A stretch of DNA of 64,000 nt from Paenibacillus polymyxa (GTDB lineage Bacteria; Bacillota; Bacilli; Paenibacillales; Paenibacillaceae), in assembly GCF_018614975.1 (NCBI RefSeq), contig NZ_JAGGNR010000008.1:372001-436000 (forward strand). The letters run 5' to 3'. The position numbers and the translations under genes were made by a program. Shown here piece by piece: positions 1 through 9,185 of the stretch (position 1 is its first letter; each line of letters begins with the position of its first letter). The notes under the pieces are model-generated. The model did no database searches, was not told where the DNA came from, and saw nothing but the letters and a program-made list of their open reading frames with translations.

Positions 1-275
1 TAGAATCGCCTTGACTGTCTTACAGAGGTGAATGTTGGATGCATTACTTAAGGTGTAGCTCGTGAACAATGTAATAGACTACTCCTACTTAACATTAAAC
101 ACGAAACGGACTGGGGAATCTTACTGGAAAACATCGACATCAAGTTAAGGCTCAAATCACCTTTCCTCGTGCCCCTGTTATTTATATTGTATTCGATAAA
201 AGGGAATCAAAATCCTTTAGTTTTTGTGTAATCATTAAGTGGAAAAATAAGTAAAAAGAAGGAGTTCACATGACA
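1..275. other. Left-edge non-coding stretch
   Basis: No convincing gene is seen. An imperfect AAAGG...CCTTT hairpin followed by a T-rich run around 200-225 could be a terminator for a plus-strand gene lying off the left edge. This is weak and rests only on the visible inverted repeat. Confidence 0.3.
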
Positions 276-304
276 AAAAAGCCGACTTTTGATCCCGGCT
301 CATT
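276..304 (-). terminator. Terminator of the alcohol dehydrogenase gene
   Basis: Read on the minus strand, a GC-rich hairpin (AGCCG...CGGCT, 280-300) is followed directly by six T residues. It lies just past the alcohol dehydrogenase stop codon at 319. Confidence 0.75.
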
Positions 305-318
305 TTGTCTGAAACAAT

Positions 319-1470
319 CTATATTATTTTGCGGAACAGCTCCATCACTTCATCCTTGGACGGTTGATAGGGATTGCCTGGTGCACAGGCATCTTTCATC
401 GCGTTATCGGCAAGCAGTTCCACATCGGGATCTTTTACACCCAGTTCAGACAGTTTCTCAGGAATCCCGACTTCCTTCGATAGCTGACGTATCGCCTCAA
501 TGACGTAATCCGAACACTCCTCATCACTTCTACCCTTCACATCCATCCCGATTGCTTTGGCAATATGACGGAATTTGCCGGGTACATGCTTGGCGTTCAA
601 CTCCTCCACATAGGGGAGTAACATGGCGTTGCACACACCGTGCGGCAGATCATACACGCCACCCAGTTGATGCGCCATCGCATGGACATAACCCAGGCCC
701 GCATTATTAAAAGCAATCCCGCCAAGGAAACACGCATACGTCATATGTTCCCGCGCTTCCAGATCGCTGCCGTCTCTCACGGCTCTCGGCAAATATTCAA
801 AGATCAGTTCAACAGCTGCTGCAGCTGTCGCACTTGTCACTGTAAATCCACCCGGTGTAACCATCGCTTCTACGGCATGTGTCAACGCATCCATTCCTGT
901 GGCCGCTGTGAGACTTGCAGGTTTGCTGAGCATCAGCTCCGGATCATTAACCGACAGGGAGACCAGACTGTTGCGATCCACCATCACCATCTTCACTTTA
1001 CGTTCCTCATCTGTAATCACGTAGTTTATTGTCACCTCGCTCGATGTGCCAGCCGTTGTGTTAACAGCCACAAGTGGCACGGACTTATGTTTCGATTGAT
1101 GAAATCCTTCATATTCGCGGATATGCCCACCGTTCGTAGCTACAATGCCAATGCCTTTGGCAGCATCCTGAGGTGAACCTCCGCCTATCGATATAATGGC
1201 GTCACAGCCATGATTCTGGAATACTCGAAGTCCCTCATGTACATTCTGACACGTTGGATTGGGCTGAACCTCATCATATACTACATAGTCTAACCCTGAT
1301 TCTCTTAATATAGACAGAACCTGTTCAGCAACACCTGAAGTAATCAATTGACGATCACTTACGACAAGCGCTTTGCGAATACCCATCTGTTCAATCATCT
1401 GACCTGCTTCTTGTAAACAGCCTCTACCCATCAAGTTCACGGGCGGAACATAATATGCATGTGTTGCCAT
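319..1470 (-). CDS. Iron-containing alcohol dehydrogenase
   Basis: This 383-residue protein is a full-length group III (iron-dependent) alcohol dehydrogenase, which interconverts alcohols and aldehydes with NAD(P)H in the cytosol. The dinucleotide motif GGGSPQDAAK lies near residue 96. The four metal ligands of the family are in their usual places: D194 and H198 in GMDALTHAVEA, H263, and H277 in LPHG. A strong AGGAGG site 9 nt upstream supports the ATG at 1470. It appears monocistronic, with its own terminator. The family is certain; the natural substrate (ethanol, butanol, lactaldehyde or 1,3-propanediol) cannot be told from sequence alone. Confidence 0.93.
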   Translation of the reverse strand: MATHAYYVPPVNLMGRGCLQEAGQMIEQMGIRKALVVSDRQLITSGVAEQVLSILRESGLDYVVYDEVQPNPTCQNVHEGLRVFQNHGCDAIISIGGGSPQDAAKGIGIVATNGGHIREYEGFHQSKHKSVPLVAVNTTAGTSSEVTINYVITDEERKVKMVMVDRNSLVSLSVNDPELMLSKPASLTAATGMDALTHAVEAMVTPGGFTVTSATAAAAVELIFEYLPRAVRDGSDLEAREHMTYACFLGGIAFNNAGLGYVHAMAHQLGGVYDLPHGVCNAMLLPYVEELNAKHVPGKFRHIAKAIGMDVKGRSDEECSDYVIEAIRQLSKEVGIPEKLSELGVKDPDVELLADNAMKDACAPGNPYQPSKDEVMELFRKII

Positions 1471-1601
1471 TTGAACCAGCCTCCTGTAACCCCTGATTTA
1501 CTATCTCCATTGTAACTGAATCCGTTTTCAGATATAGTGAAATAAATCACAATGAGTCCGATAAATGTTACACTTGAGGTTGATTTTTCCCCGTAATGAA
1601 A

Positions 1602-1639
1602 AAGACGACTCAGACACCCGAAGGTCTCCAAGCCGTCTT
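1602..1639 (-). terminator. Terminator downstream of the M3 oligopeptidase gene
   Basis: On the minus strand, AAGACG...CGTCTT encloses an inner AGACC/GGGTGTCT pairing and is followed by five T residues. It lies about 80 nt after the M3 peptidase stop codon. Confidence 0.65.
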
Positions 1640-1716
1640 ACTTATCTATCTTGAAGCTTTATCTACTACTTATACCTTACCGAAGGTACTTTCACTAAAA
1701 GCATCCTTACAAAGAC

Positions 1717-3411
1717 TTACAGCGCCTTATCGTTCACGCCGTCAAGCCATGCCTCAATATCGCCAATTACGGAGGATACACAACCATCCTCGAATGGAGA
1801 GTTCAATCCAGCCAGTTCAACCAATCCGGTGAAGGACAGGCTTCCTCCCGCTTTGCACAATGTCAGATAGTCGGCCCATGCGGACTCCATGTCTTCATTG
1901 CTGCGTTTCCAGAACTGGAATGCACAGATTTGTGCTAACGTATAGTCAATGTAATAGAATGGCGATGAGAAAATGTGACCCTGCTTATGCCAGAAACCAC
2001 CCTGCTCCAGATACGCATTATCTTTGTAATTGATGTGTGGCAGATAGGTCTTCTCAATGTTGCGCCATGCCTGCTTGCGCTCCGTTGGAGTTGCATCCGG
2101 GTTCGCATACACAAAATGCTGGAATTCATCCACAGCTACACCATACGGAATAAACAACAGACCGGAAGACAGGTGATCAAACTTGTACTTGTCCGTATCT
2201 TCCTTGAAGAACAACTGCATCCATGGCCAGGTGAAGAACTCCATGCTCATGGAATGAATCTCAGCCGATTCATATGTCGGCCAGTTGTATTCAGGCACTG
2301 CAAAATTACGGCTCTCATACACTTGGAAAGCATGACCTGCTTCATGCGTCAATACATCAATATCACCGGAGGTACCGTTGAAGTTGGAGAAGATAAACGG
2401 CACTTTGTAATCGTTCAGGAATGTACAATATCCGCCGCCCTGTTTACCTTTTTTGCTTACCAGATCCATAAGCTCATTGTCAGTCATCATCTGGAAAAAT
2501 GCATCCGTCTCTGGTGATAATTCAGCGTACATTTTTTTACCATTGTCAATAATCCAGTCCGCGTCACCCTTCGGAGTAGGGTTACCCGTCTTGAAGCTGA
2601 AGCCCTGATCGAAATAATACAGCGTATCCACATCAATCCGATTACGCTGGCGCTCTCTGAGCTTGGTCGCCACAGGTACAATGTAATCACGAACTTGTGC
2701 GCGGAAGTTAGCTACCATCTCTGCATTGTAATCCGTGCGGTTCATGCGATCATAGCCGAGTTCGACATAGCTTGGATAGCCCAGTTTCTTCGCGATTTGT
2801 GTACGTACTTTGACCAGTTCGTCGTAAATACGATCAAATTCAGCCTCGTGCTCAGCCATGAACGTGTATCTGGCTTCCGAAGCACGCTCCCGCATGGAGC
2901 GATCCGTGGAGAGTTCAAATGGATGAAGCTGTGGCAATGTGCGCTCTTCACCTTCAAACGGAATTTTGGCCGATGCGATCAACTGATTGTATTCTGTGGA
3001 AAGTTTGTTCTCCTTCTGGAGTTCTTCGATAATTTCCGGGCTGAATGTTTTCAATGAAAGATCCGCCAGCTGGAACAGCTGTGAACCCCATTTTTGTTCC
3101 AACTCGTTGCGGAATTTCGAGTTAACCAGTGCGCGGTAAAAATCCGTAATATATTCCTGCACAATTGGTGCGTTCTCATCCAGAAATTCGTTCTCCGCCT
3201 TGTAAAACTCATCATTGGTATCAATGGAATGACGGATGTAGACCAATTGGGCTTGCGTCTCAAAATCACTGCGCAGTGCGTTAATCTGATCCATGAACCC
3301 ACTCTGTTCTTCAACCGTTGCCGCAGCTTCAAAACCGCTCAACAGCTCACGGAAAGATGTCTTGATGTGTTCCAGATTCGGACGTGTATACGTATACTCA
3401 CTAAATTTCAT
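1717..3411 (-). CDS. M3 family oligoendopeptidase
   Basis: This 564-residue cytosolic zinc metallopeptidase probably degrades short peptides. The thermolysin-like zinc motif HEAGH is at residues 356-360, and the third-ligand helix (SAEIHSMSMEFF) follows about 30 residues later, as in the PepF/M3B branch. It is shorter than the second M3 enzyme in the window (39250-41052, 600 aa) and only distantly similar to it, so the two are separate paralogous branches. An AAGGGTG site upstream supports the start. No signal peptide is seen. It is monocistronic. Confidence 0.92.
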   Translation of the reverse strand: MKFSEYTYTRPNLEHIKTSFRELLSGFEAAATVEEQSGFMDQINALRSDFETQAQLVYIRHSIDTNDEFYKAENEFLDENAPIVQEYITDFYRALVNSKFRNELEQKWGSQLFQLADLSLKTFSPEIIEELQKENKLSTEYNQLIASAKIPFEGEERTLPQLHPFELSTDRSMRERASEARYTFMAEHEAEFDRIYDELVKVRTQIAKKLGYPSYVELGYDRMNRTDYNAEMVANFRAQVRDYIVPVATKLRERQRNRIDVDTLYYFDQGFSFKTGNPTPKGDADWIIDNGKKMYAELSPETDAFFQMMTDNELMDLVSKKGKQGGGYCTFLNDYKVPFIFSNFNGTSGDIDVLTHEAGHAFQVYESRNFAVPEYNWPTYESAEIHSMSMEFFTWPWMQLFFKEDTDKYKFDHLSSGLLFIPYGVAVDEFQHFVYANPDATPTERKQAWRNIEKTYLPHINYKDNAYLEQGGFWHKQGHIFSSPFYYIDYTLAQICAFQFWKRSNEDMESAWADYLTLCKAGGSLSFTGLVELAGLNSPFEDGCVSSVIGDIEAWLDGVNDKAL

Positions 3412-3610
3412 TTATGTACACCCTTTCCTGTTTGGCAGAATCTCGGGAGTATCCCGAGTTAAACTACCCCCTATTATACAAAAGAGCAGCTAAAAAATCC
3501 CATAATTACGAAAAATATTTGTCCATCGGTCAAATTGTACAACATGAATGGTTACATATATTACGTGCTAATGTAAGGTCAGTGCCTCAAAAATTTTCCC
3601 CACACAAATA

Positions 3611-3640
3611 AGCCCGCCTCGCGTTAGCGAAGCCAGCTTA
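3611..3640 (-). terminator. Hairpin downstream of the 30-residue membrane peptide gene
   Basis: On the minus strand an imperfect GC-rich hairpin (AAGC..GCTTCGC taa GCGAGGC..GCTT) is followed by ATTTG. It is placed where a terminator for the small gene at 3676-3768 would be. The T tract is poor. Confidence 0.4.
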
Positions 3641-3675
3641 TAGGTTGTCTCTCTTCTTTTCACATTTAAACAATA

Positions 3676-3768
3676 CTAGCTTTGGTCTTTATCCATAATC
3701 TGATAGAACCAGCCCATTCCGACCATGCCCACGACCATAATAACGGCCATAATAATGATATATGTCAT
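3676..3768 (-). CDS. Small hydrophobic protein, 30 residues
   Basis: A 31-codon frame begins with ATG and has GGAGG 7 nt upstream, a better site than many large genes here have. The product starts MTYIIIMAVIMVVGMVGMGW and ends in a charged tail (YQIMDKDQS), so it is a single membrane-spanning segment with a short polar C-terminus. It lies alone between the M3 peptidase and a divergent lipoprotein gene. I do not recognise a family. The evidence is the ribosome binding site, the clean transmembrane pattern and a hairpin after the stop; conservation in relatives would settle it. Confidence 0.55.
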   Translation of the reverse strand: MTYIIIMAVIMVVGMVGMGWFYQIMDKDQS

Positions 3769-4017
3769 GAATGTAACCTCCCTGCTTCCGTATATTCATC
3801 ACACTACTACTAGTGTACACGGTGAAGCGCCGTTTGAATTGACCGAACATTGACAAAAATACGAAATCTTTAATTTTAATAAATGGATTATTTCCCCGAT
3901 CATACTAAATCATACGTACCTCACTACACGGTTCAAAGTTTCATCCGCCATGCTTACGGTGTATACTATACTTCTATGAAATGGAATTTGGATTTTTAAG
4001 CAGAAAGGTTGAAAGAC

Positions 4018-4773
4018 ATGTCAACTCGCATCCCGTTACGTCAGCTAATGCTTACTGTTCTCCTAGTCCTTATGTTATCCGTTTTATCCGCCTGTGCTGA
4101 TGGAGAAGCCCATCTAACGGTAAATATGGATGGATCAACGGATCTGGATCTCAATCTCAACGTAAAGAGCTCCGCTCTTGGAAAGATTGGACAAGATAAT
4201 CTCATGCCTCTGATCGCAGATGCATTGAATCGAAATAACTTCCAGGCAGCGGTTTCGGAACAGGGAGATCAGAAGCAACTCACAGCGACCACCCATTATG
4301 AAAAAAGCAATACAACCAGCTTTGATACGTCCAAGTTACCACAAGGGATCAAGGTTGAACAATCAACTTCACCCGGCTTCTTCACTTCCAAGATGCACAT
4401 TACAGCAGAAGCCGACCTCATGGAGTCCATGCCAGATGGTGAGATCAAAAATCAGATTAACAAGGTGCCTAGCTTTCTTAAAAACCTCTTGTTAAAAGAT
4501 GTTAACTTTGACTTCAAGTTATCTTTGCCCATCAAAGCAACCGATTCCAATGCGGATCAGGTGGAGGATGGCGGGAAAACGCTCATTTGGCACGTTTCAC
4601 CACTCCAGATGAATAAACTGGATCTGACTGTACAGGTTCCCAATATTAGGAACATCATCATCATTGCAGTCATTGGTCTATTATTCATCGTTGCTCTGCT
4701 CATTTGGTTTTTGGTTCGTCGCAGACGGGTCAGACAAGGACATAGTGCAAGATCACATCGCGGAAAAAATTAA
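4018..4773 (+). CDS. Membrane-anchored lipoprotein, LppM/DUF3153-like
   Basis: The 251-residue product opens with a lipoprotein signal peptide: charged start, hydrophobic stretch, lipobox LSAC with the cysteine near residue 26. It has an extracellular beta-rich domain of about 190 residues. Near the C-terminus is a transmembrane helix (IIIIAVIGLLFIVALLIWFL) followed by an arginine-rich tail (RRRRVRQ). This layout matches LppM/DUF3153 envelope proteins; function is not established. A TTG at 4009 is in frame, but AAAGG sits directly against it, so the ATG at 4018 (9 nt spacing) was chosen. It is alone on the plus strand. Confidence 0.7.
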   Translation: MSTRIPLRQLMLTVLLVLMLSVLSACADGEAHLTVNMDGSTDLDLNLNVKSSALGKIGQDNLMPLIADALNRNNFQAAVSEQGDQKQLTATTHYEKSNTTSFDTSKLPQGIKVEQSTSPGFFTSKMHITAEADLMESMPDGEIKNQINKVPSFLKNLLLKDVNFDFKLSLPIKATDSNADQVEDGGKTLIWHVSPLQMNKLDLTVQVPNIRNIIIIAVIGLLFIVALLIWFLVRRRRVRQGHSARSHRGKN

Positions 4774-4891
4774 TTCCTTCACACCAAATTTATTTGTGAC
4801 TTGCCAAACGGTGTTATGGATAGTAGAATACATCCGTACTGTGTGAACGGTTAATTTTTTATTCAGCAAAGCTAAAGAGGTGACAGGTTTC

Positions 4892-5104
4892 ATGAATATC
4901 CGCGAATGCCCACTACCTGGTATCGGAGTTAAGTACCAGTTTGATACAAAGGGCGGCCATCAGTTAGTCATTATTGTGCATGAAGACGGACGCCGTGAAT
5001 TATTCTCCGTTGATCCACAAGACAACGAAGAACTCACTCTGATTGCAGATTTGGAAGATGACGAATGCGTAACCCTCTCCGGTTTAATCGGAGGCTGGTC
5101 GTAA
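4892..5104 (+). CDS. KhtT N-terminal-domain-like protein (lacks RCK_C domain)
   Basis: The 70-residue product (MNIRECPLPGIGVKYQ... to GLIGGWS) matches the N-terminal half of KhtT, the cytosolic regulatory subunit of the KhtTU K+/H+ antiporter. KhtT is normally about 165 residues and continues into a nucleotide-sensing TrkA_C/RCK_C domain. Here a stop codon falls at the domain junction and a terminator follows within 10 nt, so the second domain is absent. No antiporter gene is adjacent. An ideal AAAGAGGTGA site 8 nt upstream supports the ATG at 4892 over the GTG at 4880. It may be a stand-alone domain or a truncated remnant. Confidence 0.72.
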   Translation: MNIRECPLPGIGVKYQFDTKGGHQLVIIVHEDGRRELFSVDPQDNEELTLIADLEDDECVTLSGLIGGWS

Positions 5105-5110
5105 ATGACA

Positions 5111-5152
5111 GAATAACCTGTACCTTGAATATCAAGGCTCAGGTTATTTTTC
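5111..5152. terminator. Bidirectional terminator between khtT-like gene and histidine kinase
   Basis: AATAACCTG pairs with CAGGTTATT, with a nested CCTTGA/TCAAGG pairing, followed by T residues. Two genes converge here, with stops at 5104 (+) and 5155 (-), so the hairpin probably serves both. Confidence 0.7.
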
Positions 5153-5154
5153 TG

Positions 5155-7902
5155 TTACGTTACCCTTTGAGAGCGGATATATGGAACCCATGTATTCAGT
5201 ACGCGGCTAATCTCCGTGGAATGAAACGGTTTGCTGATAAAGTCCTGCATCCCACTTTTCAGACACTGCTCACGGTCACCGGCGCCTGCAAAAGCTGTAA
5301 TCGCTGCAATAACCGGTATTTCCGGGTGGCTCTGTCTGATGTGACAGGTCGCTTCAATCCCATCCATAACTGGCATTTGAATATCCATAAACACCAGGTC
5401 ATATTGAACCTTGTTCAATGAATCGACGGCCTGTGCACCATTCTCAACGATATCACATACTCCGCCAAACTTGCGCAGCATCTCCTCCAACAGATGACTG
5501 TTGACCGTTTGATCCTCAGCTATCAAAATTTTGATGTCATGAGCAAGACTAGCTCGATCCAATTGCAGTTCACCATTCGTAGTGATTTCGACCGGGGCGC
5601 TACTTTCCTCTAACCAGCGTTCAACTACGAGGGTGAACTGGAATTCTGCCCCCTCACCGATCTCACTTTGTACGCCAATCGCTCCGCCCATTAACTCCAC
5701 CAGTTTTTTGCTGATCGCAAGCCCCAGACCTGTCCCGCCAAACTTGCGATTGATGGCCGGATCAAGCTGTGAGAAGGATTGGAACAACTGATGCTGCTTT
5801 TCTATTGGAATGCCAATCCCCGTATCTCTCACCTTAAAGGTCAACATCAGGTTATCCTGACCATAATCATCTGAGTAATCAGCACCTACGCTCACCATAA
5901 TATGGCCCTGCTCTGTGAATTTAACAGCATTACCTACCAGATTAATCAAAATCTGCCGGATTCGTGTCTCATCCCCTCGAATGCGCTCAGGAATGTGATC
6001 CGACACTTCACAATAGAGTTCAATATTTTTCTCTGATGCCTTCAGTGCAAACAGCTCGATCACCCCACCCAGCATCGCCTTAATATCTACAGGTGCGCGC
6101 TCCAGATCCATTTTGCCTGCTTCAATTTTACTGAAATCCAAGATTTCGTTCAAAATATACAAAAGGGATTCGCCGCTATCAATCATGATTTCCACAAAAC
6201 CTTTCTGTTCATCATCCAGCTCGGTTTCCATTAACAGATGGGCCATGCCCATGATACCGTTCAATGGCGTACGAAGCTCATGACTCATGATGGCGAGAAA
6301 CTCGGACTTGGCTCGGTCTGCATGCTCTGCTGCTTCCTTGGCACGTATGATGTCCTTAACAGATGTCATATCACGGAAAACCAAAACTGCTCCGCGGGTT
6401 CTACCCTGATCCATAATCGGCTTTAATTGGAACTCCGCGAGGAAACTGGACCCATCCGGTCTCCAGAATATGGATTCGGTACGCGGCAGACCTCGCCCCT
6501 CACGAACAGCCTGTAGAATAGGTGTATCCTTGGATGGGTAGGGGATGCCTTCGCTCTGCATTTGGATCATCACCTGCTCTAGTGCTTTGCCATTCATTTC
6601 ACTTGGACAGAAGTTCATAATCTCCGCAGCGGCCGGATTGGCAAAGTTCAGATTCCCTTCCAGGTCCAGTCCAATAACCCCCTCAGACATGCCATTCAGA
6701 ATCAATGCCCGCTCATAACTAAGATTCTCGATTTCTTCAACGTAACGTTTGGACTCTGTAATGTCACTGGTAATTCCGTAGACCCCAACAACTTTGTCCT
6801 CAAGTATAATAGGAACATTAATCACATTTGTTTCAATTCGCTGCCCATTTTTGTGAATTAAGCCTATCTCGTAGCTCTGTGCATTGCCCTTCACCGTTTC
6901 ATCAAAATGATATCGAGTCTTCTCCAGATCCGCAGGATCAATGAGATGATCAAAAGGCCGACCGAGCAGCTCCTCCTTGGTGTGTCCAGTCAATTGCTCC
7001 TGACCCATATTGGCTTTCAGCAGATTGCCTTCCAGATCAAGAGAAGCCACACCTAAAGGATTACAATCAAATAATGATCTGTACTCCTGCAGGCTCAACT
7101 GTTGCTGCTGACTGGCTGAGATATCACGAGTTACGGCAACCATCTCCATCAGGTTACCTGCATCATCATATACATAATGGGTAATGGTATCTGCCCACAC
7201 CGTAGACCCATTCTTATGTTGAAGACGATAACTGATTCGTTCAGGAGCCAGTCCCTGCATCTGCTTTTTCACATAGGCTTCAACCAAAGGCACATCCTCC
7301 GGATAGATAACGAATGTTCCTGGCTTACCTACAACTTCTTCCAACTCATAGCCCAACATGCTCTTACATGCATTTGATACATATTTAAATGTACGACTAG
7401 AATCGGCATCATGTATTGCAATCAGGTCTAGTGAAGACTCCGCCAGCAGACGAGAGATGCGACTGCTCTCTTCCAATTGCTTATGTTGCAAGATGAGGAT
7501 TTCCTCTGCATCTTTTTGTTTCGTAATATCAGCAGCTTGTACGAGCAGATACAAGGGTTCACCATTTGTTTCATCCCTCACGATGCAAGCTCTAATGGTT
7601 GCCCATAATAACGAACCGTCCTTTCGTTTCAGACGAACCTCCGTCTCGTACATCGGACTTGTTTCATGAGTCATTTCCCAGAACTTGCTGCGGAATTCCT
7701 CCATATGCAGATCTTCTTCGTAGATCGTATGTATGACCGAAGTATCGATCAGTTCATCTTCACTGTATGCAAGCATCTCGCAAAATGCAGGATTAAGCTG
7801 CAACCACCGTCCATTCACATGCGATGCGACAGCAATGCCGATTGGTGCGTGCGTATACAATTGTTCGAACAGAGATCGGCTCTCTGTAATGGATTTCGAC
7901 AT
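5155..7902 (-). CDS. Hybrid sensor histidine kinase with four PAS domains
   Basis: This 915-residue protein has no transmembrane segment, so it should be a cytosolic sensor. Four PAS units are readable at about 10-125, 148-262, 273-382 and 395-515; the first three are followed by PAC-like segments. The HisKA phospho-acceptor is H541 in SHELRTPLNG. HATPase_c follows, with N-box NLVGNAVKF, DTGIGI and GGTGLGLAI. A C-terminal receiver domain has IAED and FMDIQMPVMDG, with the acceptor aspartate near D840. No response regulator or phosphotransfer gene is next to it, so it is an orphan hybrid kinase. The ATG at 7902 was chosen because AAAGGAGGA lies just upstream; a longer frame to 7962 has no site. 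Confidence 0.92.
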   Translation of the reverse strand: MSKSITESRSLFEQLYTHAPIGIAVASHVNGRWLQLNPAFCEMLAYSEDELIDTSVIHTIYEEDLHMEEFRSKFWEMTHETSPMYETEVRLKRKDGSLLWATIRACIVRDETNGEPLYLLVQAADITKQKDAEEILILQHKQLEESSRISRLLAESSLDLIAIHDADSSRTFKYVSNACKSMLGYELEEVVGKPGTFVIYPEDVPLVEAYVKKQMQGLAPERISYRLQHKNGSTVWADTITHYVYDDAGNLMEMVAVTRDISASQQQQLSLQEYRSLFDCNPLGVASLDLEGNLLKANMGQEQLTGHTKEELLGRPFDHLIDPADLEKTRYHFDETVKGNAQSYEIGLIHKNGQRIETNVINVPIILEDKVVGVYGITSDITESKRYVEEIENLSYERALILNGMSEGVIGLDLEGNLNFANPAAAEIMNFCPSEMNGKALEQVMIQMQSEGIPYPSKDTPILQAVREGRGLPRTESIFWRPDGSSFLAEFQLKPIMDQGRTRGAVLVFRDMTSVKDIIRAKEAAEHADRAKSEFLAIMSHELRTPLNGIMGMAHLLMETELDDEQKGFVEIMIDSGESLLYILNEILDFSKIEAGKMDLERAPVDIKAMLGGVIELFALKASEKNIELYCEVSDHIPERIRGDETRIRQILINLVGNAVKFTEQGHIMVSVGADYSDDYGQDNLMLTFKVRDTGIGIPIEKQHQLFQSFSQLDPAINRKFGGTGLGLAISKKLVELMGGAIGVQSEIGEGAEFQFTLVVERWLEESSAPVEITTNGELQLDRASLAHDIKILIAEDQTVNSHLLEEMLRKFGGVCDIVENGAQAVDSLNKVQYDLVFMDIQMPVMDGIEATCHIRQSHPEIPVIAAITAFAGAGDREQCLKSGMQDFISKPFHSTEISRVLNTWVPYIRSQRVT

Positions 7903-8174
7903 TACATGTCCTCCTTTATAAGAATCTGAATGTATTCCGTATGAATAGATCGACTTGAACATAACTTCATCTATAGAGTACTACCCCAAATGCCATGATT
8001 GATAAACGAGATCGGACAAAATTCCTGCATGAATCGACATTTTTAATTTTGGATGCTGACAACTTTCATTGTGTACATACCAATTCGAACACATCACGTC
8101 ATATACTACACAATACCCGTGCTCTCCCGATTATACAATATTGAATATTCGAATAGGAACGGAGGTTATAGTTC

Positions 8175-8999
8175 ATGATCATTGTTGCTAATCAACCCGC
8201 CCAGCTGAATCGCTCGGAATGGTCTGATTTTGAATGGTATTGGTTACAGCAAATCCAGAATCGTCCTACAAGGTATGTGTACCAATCCATGGATCATCTT
8301 CGTTTTGAGTGGGACTTACGAGGCTCTCTCGTGGATGCAGCGGAAGGATTGGATCGAAGCGGTGTGAGTTTTGCATCCTTTGAAAAATCCAGATGTAATC
8401 CTGCCTACTGGAATCGTAATGCGGAAGGTGGGTTTGAGCTAAGATCAAACGTGACCCCCGCCGATGGCATCCGGGATATCTGGAGGAATGGACACTTATA
8501 TGCCTTTGAATGTGCAACCGCTACCGTTATTGTGCTGTACGGTGGCGTGCTGGGAAGCATTCGTGAAGACGCCTTTAATACCCTGTTTCGAAATCTGTTA
8601 CTCTTTGACTGGCATTATGACAGTGACCTGCGATTAACCGAAAAAAACGGTAGCGAAACTGCCCTGCCAGGGGATGTGCTGTATTTCAAAAATCCGGATG
8701 TTTCTCCGGAAACCCCCGAGTGGCAGGGAGAGAATACGTTCATGCTGCGCGAGAACTGGTATTATGGTCATGGCATTGGTATTGCAAGCGGCGAAGAGAT
8801 TATACGTACCCTGAATCAGTTTCGGGTTCCAGGTAGCCGGGTCTCCGCCTACTTAATGGATATGGTGATCTATCCGGACTTCTTTTATTTATCCCGATTC
8901 GCCAAAAACAGCCAGAATAATATTGCCGCTGGCTCTACGCCTGTATTACCCGGACAGTTATATGTACGACTTGGTGGCAGCCGTTATTTACGCAGCTGA
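8175..8999 (+). CDS. tgl: Protein-glutamine gamma-glutamyltransferase (spore coat transglutaminase)
   Basis: This 274-residue protein is homologous to Bacillus subtilis Tgl (245 aa), the late-sporulation enzyme that cross-links spore-coat proteins by glutamine-lysine isopeptide bonds. The catalytic cysteine is C113 in YAFECATA. The partner residues are E186 in WQGEN and H199 in YYGHGIG, matching C116, E187 and H200 of the B. subtilis enzyme. The C-terminal 40 residues extend past the B. subtilis protein. GGAGG lies upstream of the ATG at 8175. It is monocistronic and implies a spore former. Promoter type was not resolved. Confidence 0.93.
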   Translation: MIIVANQPAQLNRSEWSDFEWYWLQQIQNRPTRYVYQSMDHLRFEWDLRGSLVDAAEGLDRSGVSFASFEKSRCNPAYWNRNAEGGFELRSNVTPADGIRDIWRNGHLYAFECATATVIVLYGGVLGSIREDAFNTLFRNLLLFDWHYDSDLRLTEKNGSETALPGDVLYFKNPDVSPETPEWQGENTFMLRENWYYGHGIGIASGEEIIRTLNQFRVPGSRVSAYLMDMVIYPDFFYLSRFAKNSQNNIAAGSTPVLPGQLYVRLGGSRYLRS

Positions 9000-9066
9000 A
9001 CTACTGAAACGGAAACGGATTTTGCATTAAATTGCGTACAATACCTCAATCCAAGTGGTGACAAAC

Positions 9067-9115
9067 AAGCCCAATACAGCAGCAGTTAACCTGCCACCTC
9101 ATTGGGCTTTCTTTA
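9067..9115. terminator. Terminator between tgl and the IF-3 homologue
   Basis: AAGCCCAAT at 9067-9075 pairs with ATTGGGCTT at 9101-9109 across a loop of about 25 nt. A T-rich run follows on the plus strand, so it mainly terminates tgl; the IF-3 gene converges from the other side. Confidence 0.65.
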
Positions 9116-9185
9116 CATCCAAAAGATCATTATTGTATCGACATTTGCCTACCTTTGCGCTACATCAAGGATTGCTCCTGGCAGT

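Noticed and set aside
270-503. 77-codon plus-strand frame with AAGGAG 5 nt upstream of its ATG
   Set aside because: It runs antisense through the end of the alcohol dehydrogenase gene, its first codons are the alcohol dehydrogenase terminator, and the translation has no protein-like pattern.
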